Of a stretch of DNA of 64,000 nt, positions 43,311-54,246 are shown piece after piece. Numbering within the stretch: position 1 is the stretch's first letter; each line of letters starts with the position of its first letter. The DNA is from Ditylenchus dipsaci (lineage: Eukaryota > Nematoda > Chromadorea > Rhabditida > Anguinidae), in contig SADC01000139.1 in the NCBI GenBank assembly GCA_004194705.1, forward strand, positions 95,943-159,942. The letters run 5' to 3'. The notes under the pieces are model-generated. The model did no database searches, was not told the origin of the DNA, and saw only the letters and a program-made list of their open reading frames with translations. The translations under genes were made by a program, and so were the position numbers.

Positions 43311-44010
43311 TGGCTGTTTTTCACCAAACATGTTTTTCTTACCTTTTTGTAGTTTGGGGAACATCTTTGAGTCCGTCCTAACACACGCTGGCCTACCCTG
43401 CACCGGTGTTAAAATAGTTTCTTATTTCACAGTAAGTCTTAATTCCACTTCAATTAGAAGGGCAGTTTCCCCTCTCCTTAAATTTTTTTGGCCACAAAAA
43501 TTGAAAATAGAAAATGACCGAATATAACCAAATATGATCGGTAATATGACCAGATTCGAAAATGACCGATCATATTCCAGCCCTAACTAAAACTGAGAGA
43601 AATAAGACCTTTACTTCAATAAAAAACAAAAAAAACAGACAAAATTGCTTAGTAAGAACTTCTCAAACTTCCACGGACATCAACCAACACATGCACCTAC
43701 ACCCGCCCATTGTAGGAAATCTAATAGCTTTTTTATAAAACAGGAACAATTGTCCCTTTTATACAGGCCGGAAACTATCGGCGCCGGGAGCTATTGTTCA
43801 TATCCGCTTGTATTTGGTGGGTATAAGTTGTGATGGCCGCCAGTTGTGATGGCCGCCAGTTGGGATGGCCGCCAGTTGGGATGGCCGCCAGTTGGTATGG
43901 CCGCCAGTTGGGGGCCGCCAGTTGGGATGGCCGCCAGTCGGGGGCCGCCAGTTGGGATGGCCGCCAGTCGGGGCCGCCAGTTGGAATGGCCGCCAGTTGG
44001 GATTTTACCT
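42881..44010. mobile_element. iterated-arm element (unit CAACTGGCGGCCATCC)
   Basis: About eight units of a 16-17-bp repeat at 42881-43012 are mirrored by about eleven at 43828-44005 (GGATGGCCGCCAGTTG). The 800-bp interior has no recognisable gene. I could not find a target duplication. A second small palindrome of GTGGCTGTGGCTG units follows at 44008-44135. Confidence 0.8.
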
Positions 44011-44198
44011 GTGGCTGTGGCTGAGGCTTTCATTGTAGACAGAGTGTCGCGTGTGGTGTGTGGCTGTGCATTGTAGACGCCCTTTAGCCACAGCTACACG
44101 CACAGCCGCAGCCACACATTGTAGACAGGCCTTAACCTGAGAATAGAGTCGACGCTTGATTTAAACACAATACTAAAAATTTCAACCTATTTTCGATA

Positions 44199-44572
44199 CA
44201 GTCAAACCTCGATTAACCGGCACTCCAGTTATCCGGCACTTTTAAGATTTTTTGTAAATAACTTCTTCTTTCTTTTTAGAAAATTGGAGGATAGCTTGGT
44301 CCCTTGATTTTTGGTTCTGCGTCGGATGGCCTTTGCAGATTTTTGTTTTTACCTTTTTTAAGTTCCTTGAACTTCTGAAATGTTTTGCATTCTATTAGTT
44401 GTTGAAACAATAAGGTAAAAGCGAAAAAACCGGTGACGGCCATTCGACGCAGAATCGAAAATTAAAGGACCAAGCTACCCTCCCATTTTCCAAAAAGTCT
44501 GTGAAAAAAGATATTTACAAAAAACCTTAAAAGTGCCGATAACTGGAGTGTCGGATAACCGAGGTTTGACTG
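44199..44572. mobile_element. pogo/Tigger-like MITE, TA target
   Basis: CAGTCAAACCTCGATTAACC and its inverse, TA on each side. Subterminal GGCACTCCAGTTATCCGGCA is mirrored. Confidence 0.9.
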
Positions 44573-45017
44573 TAGCTTTTGATGATCCTATTTCGACAGT
44601 CCGGTCCCAAATACGGTCGACTCTCTGGGACCAGTCCTAATGTGACGTTAATCAGAGAGGGACGATAATCAGAAAGTCGTTAATCAGAGAGACATTTTAC
44701 TTACCTCTTACGCGCCGGACGTTATTCGGAGTTTTCCTAATTTATTTGGCACATAATCACCATGAACCATAACAACCAACAACTAGTGAGTAAAGTATTC
44801 CAGAAGATCGGTTTTTGTTCGTTTTTTTTTGATAAAGCTTTCTTACCCAAAAACTTTCTGCATTTTGTGAGAATTCTATCATGAAAAATGGGATGGTTCA
44901 AAATAAGGTTACCATACGTAAACTGCGAGAATATCCTCGAATTTCCCAACTTTTGTCGAGTTGAAAAATGAAATCCCCGGAGTCTCTATCGGAAAAATAC
45001 GTCATTCGCAGAGAAGT

Positions 45018-46415
45018 ACAGTCGGCAACCGGACATTTGTCACTTTTTGAAATATTTGTCGCGCGACATTTGTCACTTTTTGCAATTTTTTCCCAATACC
45101 TTTGTCACCTGACATTCTTGATATTACCTTACTCATATCTTTCTTATATTTTCACTAAATTTGCTTGATTTTATAAGCTGGGATTGTCGAGTAAGAGCTC
45201 AAAAACTAGTTATGTGATAATAATAAGACCTAGGGCTAAACTTCGTTATACCACATCCTACCAAAAGTTGATTTTGACCACTTATTCGTGCTTTTCAGGT
45301 CGTAATTAGTCGAAAAAACATGTTTTTGGGATTGGGAAGGATTTTTTCGAGAAAAAATTTTTTGACCGAAAATTGACTTTTTAGTCAAGCTTTATTTAAG
45401 CTAAACCATCATAAAGAGGTACCCAGACACCCCAAAAAGATGGGATTTGAACATAGTTTTGTTGACTGGGGCCAACCGCATAAAAAAACTCTGGTATGCA
45501 TACACTTTTCATGCATACAGAGTCACTTTCGAGTGATTTGTGTCTGAGGTATATGGGTGTACGCATTTCAACTCCAAGCTACCAAGCCAGAAAGTCAGAG
45601 AGGAAGTCAGAAAGGCAGAAAGTCAATTTTTGGTCAAAAAGTTTTTCTCGAAAATTTCCTTCCCAATCTCAAAAACATGTTTTTTCGACTAATTACGACC
45701 TGAAAAGCACGAATTAGTGGTCAAAATCAACTTTTGGTAGGATGTGGTACAGTCGACTCTCGATATAAGGACACTCAGGGGACCGGCAAAAGTTCGTTCC
45801 CGCCTTGGGTCCGACACTTTTTTTAGCCCGATTTTCGAAAATTTTCACCGGTTTTGTTTTGTCAGTCTGGTTCCAAATATCGCAAGGATTCCGATTTTGC
45901 CGATCGTTTTTCAGAAATCCAGATTTTTTTCCTATAAAAAAGCAAAAACTCGATTCAAACACAGGCTTTTTCAAAAATCCCTGTCCTTATATCGAGTTTT
46001 TGCTTTTTTAGAAGAAAAAAATCTGGATTTCTGAAAAACGATCGGCAAATCGGAATCCTTGCGATATTTGGAACCAGACTGACAAAACAAAACCGGTGAA
46101 AATTTTCGAAAATCGGGCTAAAAAAAGTGTCGGACCCGAGGCGAGGACGAACGAGGCGAGGCGAGACGAACCTTATATCGAGTGTCCTTATATCGAGTGT
46201 CGACTGTATAACGAATTCCAGCCAGGCCTAGAATTGACATATACTTTGGATGTCTGAGATGCTTTTACCTAAAGCGGTAAGTAAAATCAATAAATGTACG
46301 AAAAATAGAAAACGTCGGGCTACAAATTTTTAAAAAGTAACGAGAAATTTTTTTCAAAAAGTGTTAAATGTCGTGCGATAAAAGTGACAAAAAGTGACAA
46401 ATGTCCGGTTGCCGT
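45018..46415. mobile_element. inverted-repeat element with CGGCAACCGGACATTTGTC ends, hosting two others
   Basis: CGGCAACCGGACATTTGTCA at the left and TGACAAATGTCCGGTTGCCG at the right. A copy of the GCGGTAGGCCCC repeat (about 45430-45570) and a pogo-like MITE (45750-46206) lie inside. Confidence 0.72.
45750..46206. mobile_element. pogo/Tigger-like MITE
   Basis: CAGTCGACTCTCGATATAAG and its inverse with TA outside. The inner arms share GTTCGTTCCCGCCTTGGGTC and CCGACACTTTTTTTA with 29980-30402. Confidence 0.85.
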
Positions 46416-46417
46416 AC

Positions 46418-46825
46418 AGTCGACTCTCGGATTAACAACCCCCAAAAAGTTCGTTCCCACCTAGGTCCGAAACTTTTTTTACGTTGATTTTCGAAGGTTT
46501 TTACCAGCTGTCTTCGGCTAGTCTAGTCCGCAATATCGCAAGGATTCAGATTTTGCCGGTCGTTTTTGAAAATGACAATATTTTTGCCGAAAAGACCCGC
46601 GCCGCACTAATTAACGACTCTCTTTTTCAAAAATAGAGGGTCGTTACTTCGAGGGGCGCGGGTCTTTTCGGCAAAACTATTGTTATTTTCAAAAACGTTC
46701 GGCAAAATCTGAATCCTTCTAATGTTTCGGACTAGACTAGCCGAAGACAGCTGGTAAAAACCTTCAAAAATCAACGTAAAAAAAGTGTCGGACCCTAGGC
46801 GGGAACGAAGTTTTTGGGGGTCGTT
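46418..46825. mobile_element. pogo/Tigger-like MITE, right end truncated
   Basis: CAGTCGACTCTCGGATTAAC starts immediately after the preceding element. The palindrome runs to GGGGGTCGTTAATCC near 46825, but the terminal CGACTG is missing. Confidence 0.75.
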
Positions 46826-47093
46826 AATCCAATTTTTGGGTAAGAAAGCTTTTTCATTAACTAAACTTGCCAAAGCTAAACTTCACTGCAATATTCCTGT
46901 CAATGCATAATTCGGCAAAAGCAACGAATTTGAATTTTCGGCGGACCAATGTAAATTTGACGTGTTTCGTTTTTGACAAAACTTTCCTTGTCAGAACTCT
47001 GTTATTGAGTGCCTAACAGAACATGACCGATTGACAAACCAATCAAAATGGGATTCATAAAAAAATGATTAGCAATGCGTGACTGTTGTTCTG

Positions 47094-49153
47094 GGGCCTA
47101 TTGCAACACATGAGAGTTGAGAGTAGATAGTTGAGAGTTGAGAGTGATAGTGTTGCAACAGTTGAGAGTTCTTCACTCTCAGCTATCAACTATCAAGTAT
47201 CAACTATCAAGTTTTGCAACACTATCACATTTTTGTTACTATTGTGATCTCTCCGCCCACTTCAGTTGACACATTCGAAAAATTCAATTTTTTACGTTTT
47301 TCATGTTTCTAAACCTGTTTTCTGAACTAATTCGGGCATGCTGAAGATGGTTTGATAGTGGCAAACGCCGTTTTGTCAGGTATTTTTTAAGTTTTGTTAA
47401 AATCGAGTTTTGGCAAGATCAATTATATCCCGATGCTAAAAAATACCATACAAAGCCTTATTTTACTATTATCAAACCATCTTCAGCATGCCCGAATCAG
47501 GGCTTGAGTTCAGAATCCCCCCCCCCCCCCCCCCACGGGGACTGATCAGGTGGAGGAGATAACGTCATATTCGTGTTTCTCGACCCGATTTCATGAGAAA
47601 GCCGGCTGTTTTTTTGGATCTGAGAAAAAAAAAATTTTTAGAACCACAGGGGGGGTATGATGGTTTTTAGTCAAAATTTGAAAAATTTAAATTGGCGCCT
47701 TTTGAATTTAAAGGGGAATAAGGCTGTATTGGGAGGGGAAGGGAATAAAAGGGGCCACTAATCACACAAGGGCCACTAACAAGAAGATGTTGAACATAGT
47801 TTTGAATACTGGGGCCTACCGCATAAATAAACTCTGGTATGCATCCTTTTTTCATGCATCCAGAGTCACTTTCGAGTGATTTGTGTCTAAGGTATGTGGG
47901 TGTGCGCATCTCTAACTCTCAAGCCCCCTGCGCCCCCTTCGGGGGCGCAGGGGGCTTGAGAGTTAGAGATGCGCGCACACACTTACCTTAGACATGATTC
48001 CGAGAAGTACTCTTGACCATAAAATGCATATAGAGTCTTTTTTGCCACGGCCCAGTTGAAAAACATGGTGAGGCAGTCGAAGAATATAGATATTCAAATT
48101 TATTAATAATGTTCTGCCATAAAAGTGGCCCCTTTTATTCCCTTCCCCTCCCAATACAGCCCTTATTCCCTTTTAAATTCAAAAGGCGCCAATTTAAATT
48201 TTTCAAATTTTGACTAAAAAACCATGATACCCCCCTATGGTTCGAAAAAAAAATTTTTCTCTCAGAACCAAAAAAAACAGCCGGCTTTCTCATGAAATCG
48301 GGGTCGAGAAACACGAATATGAAGTTATCTCCTCCACCTGATCAGTCCCCGTGGGGGGGGGGGGGGGATTCTGAACTGCAACCCGAATCAGTTCAGAAAA
48401 TGGGTTTTGGAACCCGAAAAAATGAAAAAAATTTTTTTGCTCCAAGTGGTCTACCACTTGGTTTTGGTGGTCCAGCTAGCCAGGTGGTACCTACCTACCC
48501 GGAATATTGGAATTTCGGTGCGTGAAATCGGAGTTTCGGTCTCATTTAACCCAATTCCCTACACGGTTCCACATATGATAGCATTTTTATTTTGAAATTT
48601 GAAATTTTTACTTTAAAGGCGATCCAGAAGGTACCCATTTCGGGTTTTGGGGTCTGGGTAGGTGAAATTGAAATTTCGGTCTTATCAAACCTTATTCACG
48701 CCACGATTTTACATTTGCTTTGTTTTTCAAATATCGAAAAATATTTTTTCAGGTCCTACAGGTGGATATCCACCTGACCAAGTGGCACCTACCCAGGTTT
48801 CGGGTTTTCGTGTCGAAAATCGGAATTTTGGTCTTGACAACCCAATTCCCCACACCATTTTGCATATGATAGCATAGTTTATTTTCATTTTATGAAAATT
48901 TTAAATTTCACTATCAACTATCAAAAAAAACGGTGGGTGACCATTCATCATCATTCATTACCATTCACCCACCGTTTTTTTCTGATAATTATCAACTCTC
49001 AACTCTCAGCTGTTGCAACGCTATCAACTATCAACTCTCAACTATCAAGTATCGAAAATTTCACTCTCAACTGTTGCAACACGATCACTATCAACTCTCA
49101 GCTATCAACTCTCAACTCTCAACTATCAACTCTCATCTGTTGCAATAGGCCCC
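47094..49153. mobile_element. composite element with heptamer-array ends
   Basis: GGGGCCTATTGCAACA at the left faces TGTTGCAATAGGCCCC at the right. Both arms are runs of 7-bp units TTGAGAG/TTGATAG (inverse CTCTCAA/CTATCAA) punctuated by GTTGCAAC. The interior holds the large palindrome 47500-48390. No target duplication was found. Confidence 0.78.
47500..48390. mobile_element. 890-bp palindrome with poly-C/G ends and a GC hairpin centre
   Basis: TTCAGAATCC, a run of C, then CACGGGGACTGATCAGGTGG faces CCACCTGATCAGTCCCCGTG, a run of G and GGATTCTGAA. Arms of about 240 bp match. The centre is the GCGGTAGGCCCC repeat with a hairpin AGCCCCCTGCGCCCCCTTCG / CGGGGGCGCAGGGGGCT (about 47927-47960). 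The right arm recurs at 58450-58715. Confidence 0.82.
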
Positions 49154-49366
49154 TGAGCTAACCCATTCAACTAGCACATACTCAACTTTGAACATTCATA
49201 CCATATTTTGTCTAATGAAAGCCCCAGCTTGACTAGGGATCTTTATCTTAGCCGGGGAAAAAATTAAGCAGCTGTTTAGTTTGTTTCTTAATTACCGCCA
49301 TTCTGATTGAGTATCCATAATATCAAATCATCCTGCAATTTTTTTTTAAATAAGTGGTTTGACGAA

Positions 49367-49524
49367 TACCGTATTTTCTTTAATAATGACCCGGGGTCAT
49401 TATTTTTCAACCCTCCTAAATTCCGAAATTGTCAATCAAAAATGGCCTCAACTCTGAAATCCTAGTCAAAAATAAGGAGGGGGGTCATTATTAGAGAGGG
49501 GGTCATTATTAGAGAAATACGGTA
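49367..49524. mobile_element. CCGTATTTTCTT-type MITE
   Basis: TACCGTATTTTCTTTAATAA to TTATTAGAGAAATACGGTA with GACCCGGGGTC near the left end and repeated GGGGTCATTATTAGAGA at the right. Confidence 0.82.
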
Positions 49525-49651
49525 ACCACCCGTCCAGAAATACTCTAAGTCTGCATGGTTACCACGCGTTTGGCCCCTCCGCATTTGGCCCCCGCATTTG
49601 GGCCCCGATTCAAAATTTTTTATATTTGCTTGGCGAATCGTCGAAAAATTC

Positions 49652-50250
49652 TTTAAAGGACCATAGCCGTCGCTGACAACGAGGATTTCAAATGTTTGAA
49701 TTCGCGCGGGACAGTTCTCTTCGTCTCGCGCTGTACTTTTTTGACTTGCTTCGAATGACTCAAAAAAGTACACTGAAAGGGGCAGGGCGAACTCGTATTC
49801 GCAAAACTCGTATTCGGCAAAACTCGTATTTGACAAAACTCGTATTCGCAAAACTCGTATTCAACAAAACTCGTATTCTACCAAAATTTGCTTGTTTTTA
49901 TGAGTAAAACACACATTCACAAGGCAACATTCCAATATATATCCGACTAATAAGCGTTATTGTCTTTAAAATCTACTCATACTAACTGTGATTCTGCTTT
50001 TTCCTCAGTCAATACAACGTGTCGAATACGAGTTTTGTCAAATACGAGTTTTGTCGAATACGAGTTTTGTCAAATACGAGTTTCGCGAATACGAGTTTTG
50101 TCAAATACGAGTTTTGCGAATACGAGTTTTGTCAAATACGAGTTTTGCGAATACGAGTTCGCCCTGCCCCACTGAAAGACGAAAGAGAACTGTCCGCGCG
50201 AATTCAAACATTTGAAATCCTCGTTGTCGGCGACGGCTATGGTACTTTAA
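49652..50250. mobile_element. TTTAA-flanked MITE split by another insertion
   Basis: TTTAAAGGACCATAGCCGTC and its inverse near 50250 match the 14797 family. The centre is interrupted by 49780-50170. A truncated TTTAAA-family half (50262-50420) follows directly. Confidence 0.8.
49780..50170. mobile_element. iterated-arm element (unit AACTCGTATTCGACAA) with target duplication
   Basis: ACTGAAAG at 49772-49779 recurs at 50171-50178 (7-8 bp, one base shared with the end). The ends are GGGGCAGGGCGAACTCG and CGAGTTCGCCCTGCCCC. Each arm has five to nine copies of a 14-16-bp unit. It is inserted in the MITE 49652-50250. Confidence 0.9.
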
Positions 50251-50654
50251 CTTGGAATTCTTTTATTTTAACTTGGGTTCTAACAAAACTATACCTAAAA
50301 TTAAAATTCTAGCCCTTGTTTTATCAGAAACCAAGCCAAAAAATTGATACAGAAGCTCAATGATTAGGCGAAATTTTTGAATTGGCGGGGACAATCCAGA
50401 ACGCGTGGCCATGGCCTTAAAGGTATGAAAGGATAGGGAAACCGTTTTCGTCCACCCTGAAAGGGCATACCTCTATTAAATTTGAAAATGATTAAAACCA
50501 TAGTCTCCCACTTAAAAACATGCGCTAAAGATGGTTTGATAATTACGAAAAAGTTATTTTATCAACGAAAACGCCAGTACCTAGTATGGTAGTCCTCCAA
50601 TTGCCTGGAGGTTGCTATAATCATTTGGGAAATACATGGCCGACTTCCTCATAA

Positions 50655-50735
50655 AAAAGCATGCATACCAGAGTTTCTTTATGCGGTAGGCCCTAATCAA
50701 CAAATTATGTTCAAACTCCATCTTTTTTAGGGTAT
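50655..50735. repeat. GCGGTAGGCCCC repeat, fragment
   Basis: GCATGCATACCAGAGTTTCT, ATGCGGTAGGCCCTAATC and the following CAAACTCCATC match the family at 40140. Confidence 0.7.
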
Positions 50736-50868
50736 TCAGATACCCTTTTAGGATGGTTTACCTTGGTCAGCAAGGAACATATAACCCTATCAATCATCCA
50801 AGGAAAAAAGTCGAATTTTCGGTCAACTTTTTTCAAAACTGGCTTTCCGCCACCTAAGATAACCCTAC

Positions 50869-51120
50869 TAACCGTATTACTCTACTAAACGGGCACTCTC
50901 TAATAACGGGCCCCTTAACTTTGAGGACTTATATCTCGGAGCAGAGTGAATATTTTGCAAAGCTGTTAGATGCATTTTCTTAACTCCCACGAGCTCTATC
51001 GATTCCAGATTTTAGATTTAGTTGAGCACCCGGAAATCCCGAGATCGACCTCACAATTTTCCAATTTTCGAGGGTTGAAAATTAAACGGGCATGCCTGTT
51101 TAATAGAGTAAATACGGTAT
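50869..51120. mobile_element. CCGTATTACTCT-type MITE
   Basis: TAACCGTATTACTCTACTAA to TTAATAGAGTAAATACGGTA with AAACGGGC motifs at both ends. It is nested in 49558-51377. Confidence 0.75.
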
Positions 51121-51620
51121 ATAACCAATCTCAGTGCGATCGCTTGACTAACACCAACTGGACACCTTAATTTCACTTTTTGGATGAAACTTCAAAACTT
51201 TGTTCGATCCCTTACGAAGATAAGTAATAACAGCACACAAGATCAGCTAAATAAAATAGACAATAAAATGTAGAGAAATTCAATATAGAATTAAAAATAT
51301 TGAATTTTTGAATTGGGACCAAAACGCGGGGGCCAAATGCGGGATGCCCAAATGCGGGACCCAAATGCGTGTCAACGGTCTGCATGACCACTTCGATCTT
51401 TAAATCGGCTATCTCTCTGAACTTCATTTACAAAGAAGAAAAAAAATTCAATCCTAGATCTAGGACAAGAAAAAAGGGAGATGATAAATTTACAAGTTTG
51501 AATAAAGCCAAAGCTCTAAAAATGTTATCTAGGAGAAATCACATGCAAAACAAGGTTTATTTTGGACAAATCACATAGTTTCGTGAGTATTATTCATATG
51601 CAATGAGCGGTTCAAGTCAT

Positions 51621-52823
51621 TTACAGAGTTTTCTGCCTCTTTGCATCATTGATTATACCCCAGAGATCGAAGAGGAATTCTGTCGGGAATCGAAATTCAG
51701 CAAGCGGCGTTGACTGAACTGCTTGCTCCATGTCTAGCAGAGTATTGCAGCTGTCACTGATTTCGAGAATGTCGGCAGTCAATCGTTCGTCTTGGAAACC
51801 CAGATACTTGGCAAAGACATCATTTAGCTGCTTAGTGACCACTTCGTTATGAATTTCCTGATAAAATTACACAAGTTATGACGGTTCAGACATTATAAAA
51901 GTACAAATTACTTCAACAACTGGTTTGCCATGCTTATCGAATCGAATAGTCGCATTTGCATCTGAGACTGTCTTCTTGCCATTCTGAGAACCGCATTGCC
52001 TCGGTGAAACCATAGAGAATCCGTTCTTCAATGGCGAGACCAATCGCAGTGTGAATCTAGAAAGTGAGGTTAAACAGGGAGAAGTAATAGATGAAATACT
52101 TAACTGTTCATTCGTTTGAATTGAGCGAAGAGCTTGAGCCACCTGGTAATGACGCTTGCCGATCATAGATTCACCATTAATCTTCTCAATGTGATCTCCC
52201 ACTTGAATATCTCTATTCGCAGCAGAAAATGTTGGAGTCAGTATCGATTCTCCGAACGAACACACGACCAGCTCCGTTGTCTGCCACTGTGACACCTAGC
52301 ATACTGAAAAATTCATGGTGAGATAAAAGCAGACAGTAATTTGAAAAATAGCAACCTTTTAGTTTGACCAACACCACTTCCTTCTTTGACCAGCCAGATG
52401 AGCGAATAGGAAATCAGAAACAGCCAAAGTGTTGATGAAAACCGCATCCATGTCCACTCGATGTGTATTGCGTGTGCAGAACAGAATTTGGTCTTCGGAG
52501 ACATCATCGAAACAAGCAGCGATTTTCTGAACACAAGACATCGGATAATTAAAATTAGGCAAGAGAGTTTTGAGATCTTACCTTATAGAGCTCAGCAGGA
52601 TTTGTAAAGTCTGCGACCAGTCCAGTTGGACTCCATGAGCGAGTTGACATTGGAATACGAGTTGCGAAGGAGATGGCTCAATGCAAATGCTTCCAGTCAC
52701 GTAGCCCGTTTGCTCCATAGCTAAAAAAGCACTAATCGTTGTTGACTTTTCGAACGCTACCGGTTCACCTTTTGAATTGTTGGTAGATAAGCTCGGAAAT
52801 CCTTTCTGCGATTCATGCCACAT
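51621..52823 (-). CDS. gipc: GIPC-type PDZ adaptor, three frame breaks
   Basis: Exons (5' to 3'): 52823-52769, 52720-52582, 52526-52356, 52295-52105, 52056-51912 and 51857-51621. GIPC proteins are cytoplasmic adaptors linking receptor tails to myosin VI on endosomes. Landmarks in order are LVFQCQLAHG and QILFCTRNTHRVDMD with FLFAHLAGQR (GH1), then the PDZ domain (GVTVADNGAG, GDHIEKINGESMIGKRHYQ), then the C-terminal GH2 domain (FPTEFLFDLWGIINDAK). Three one-base indels break the frame: near 52631 (base missing before SPTG), near 52383 (A missing in CAAAGAAGG) and near 52226 (extra T in ATTTTC). Splice sites are intact and phases fit once these are allowed for. The ATG at 52823 is tentative: the frame is closed upstream, and the exon at 53109-52945 may belong to the gene. 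Confidence 0.88.
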
Positions 52824-52944
52824 GTCAGTTTGTTGTGAATGTTTGTGTCAGTAGCGAGCCGTTTTTCTGCAGAAATCCGCTATCTTCCACCCGACCTAAA
52901 ATGATCCCATATGAAGAAGTTTAGAATAGCAAGTCTAAACCTAC

Positions 52945-53109
52945 CTGAGAAAACCCTTGCTTTTTGGCGACTGATTGGCACTGGTGGAACTGTGGGTTCG
53001 AAATCGGTTGACGTTGCTCCTGCGTTTGCTGTTTGGAACGAGATTTTCGAGAACGACTTCTTCTTTGACGATTTCTTGACTTGCTGCGTTTGTTATCATC
53101 ATTGGCCAT
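52945..53109 (-). CDS. possible 5' exon with Arg/Ser-rich N-terminus
   Basis: ATG at 53109 opens MANDDNKRSKSRNRQRRSRS and a Gln-rich stretch, ending SQ at a good donor (CAG/GTAGGT). It has the basic character of a GIPC N-terminus and lies 120 bases upstream of the GIPC exons in the same direction. Joining it in frame would need one more indel near 52830. Alternatively it is an unrelated short gene. An upstream in-frame ATG at 53172 would add a hydrophobic stretch. Confidence 0.35.
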
Positions 53110-53689
53110 TTTTGCGCAGAGAGTGAGGAGGATGGAAACGAAGGAACTGATGATCAAGGTAGAAACAGGCAAGACTGAACACGAATTAGCAAAATCATGG
53201 CCTTATACTTTTCTCAGAAAAAAAATTATGTCATTGTCTCAAGACAAATATTTTTTGATTTGTGATGTTAAAAATTGATAGAGTCTTGTTCACAATGGTT
53301 TTCACGGGTGTCAAACTTTCAGCTTTAGATTATAACTTTGCGACTAGCCGAGCCATTGACCTTTTTCGGATAGTCCTACACATCTCACCCCCTTATTATT
53401 CATGTGAACCAGACTGAAAATTCATACACCTTAAAGTTCAGAGGGGAATATTATGAGAATATGGGAACATTCGAGAGGGTCTACTATTAAGGGAATAGGG
53501 TACCTATATCTTCATAAAGATAAAATTCGAACATATTTTGTTAGGTGTGGCCTATCGCGTAAGGAGCTTTGGCATGAATTGTTGTTTTGCTACTTATATA
53601 GTTCCCCCATACTCGGATTTTTTGAAAAGTGACCCAAAAAAACTTCCCGACCTCATTTTTCTGCTCAAGACGATGAAAAAAAAACATTT

Positions 53690-53845
53690 CTAGGCGCTAC
53701 TGTAATATACCACCCCCAGGAAACTGCATTTGGTGCTAAAAGTGGTGTTTTTAGAAATTTTTTAGCACTAAAAGTGCTAAAAATTCTTATTTAGCACTAA
53801 GTTAAATTATCATCTTCATCAGTCTTATTTGCACTTAGTGCTAAT
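53690..53845. repeat. AGCACTAAAAGTGCT repeats behind a poly-C-family end
   Basis: GGCGCTACTGTAATATACCA resembles the ends at 39887 and 57208. Inverted and direct TTTAGCACTAAAAGTGCTAA units follow. From 53110 to 53690 and from 53845 to 54246 I see no gene. Confidence 0.5.
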
Positions 53846-54246
53846 TTGTTTTTGTATATTTTCGATGGTTTTCAGTAATTTACAGGTAATATTATTCAAA
53901 TCTGGCGTCGGATTCGTATTCAGCGTGGTTGATTTTTTTGTGAAAATATTTTTAGTTAAAACTCAGTGTCGAAACATCCAAATAAAAATGATCGATTTTT
54001 TTAACTTTGTAAATTTAACAGTGATTCTTGAATTTTTGTAAGTAACTCGACTACCATATATGCTGAGTATGCTGAGTACGCTGAGCATGAATCCGTCAAA
54101 AAAAGCTGCCCACCAAGCAAAAACCAGAAATTTCAGAACCGGAAGTCTATGTGATTACCTTGCATCTGTAGACAATTTTTGATAGATTCGTGCTCAGCAT
54201 AGTCGATTTATTTATAAAAAAAACTATTCAAATTGAAAAATCACTG

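Larger units (their letters stand above)
49558..51377. mobile_element. iterated-arm element with 9-bp target duplication (unit GCATTTGGCCCC)
   Basis: GTCTGCATG occurs directly at 49549-49557 and 51378-51386. The ends GTTACCACGCGTTTGG and CCAAATGCGTGTCAAC are inverted. The arms repeat GCATTTGGCCCC / GGGACCCAAATGC. Four other elements are nested within (49652, 49780, 50655, 50869). The duplication length fits Mutator-type insertion. Confidence 0.8.

Noticed and set aside
43791..44076. ORFs with repeated GGHPNWRP or WDGRQLG motifs
   Set aside because: Translations of the GGATGGCCGCCAGTTG array in both strands.
47100..47220. Telomere-like repeats (TTGAGAG/TTGATAG heptamers)
   Set aside because: The unit is not a known telomere repeat and it forms inverted ends of an internal element.
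49988..50312. ORFs with repeated RVLSNTSF / KYEFCEYE
   Set aside because: Translations of the AACTCGTATTCGACAA arm; no independent coding signal.
52295..52303. GIPC exon 4 acceptor at 52303 (TTTTTCAG/TATGC)
   Set aside because: Gives an out-of-frame stop; the AG eight bases later (TATGCTAG/GTGTC) gives KGVTVADNG, matching the PDZ start of the family.
51621..52823. Programmed ribosomal frameshifting as the explanation for the GIPC, REXO4 and PSMB6 breaks
   Set aside because: No common slippery motif, both plus and minus one-base changes, and REXO4 copy 1 lacks the shift; sequence error or decay is simpler.
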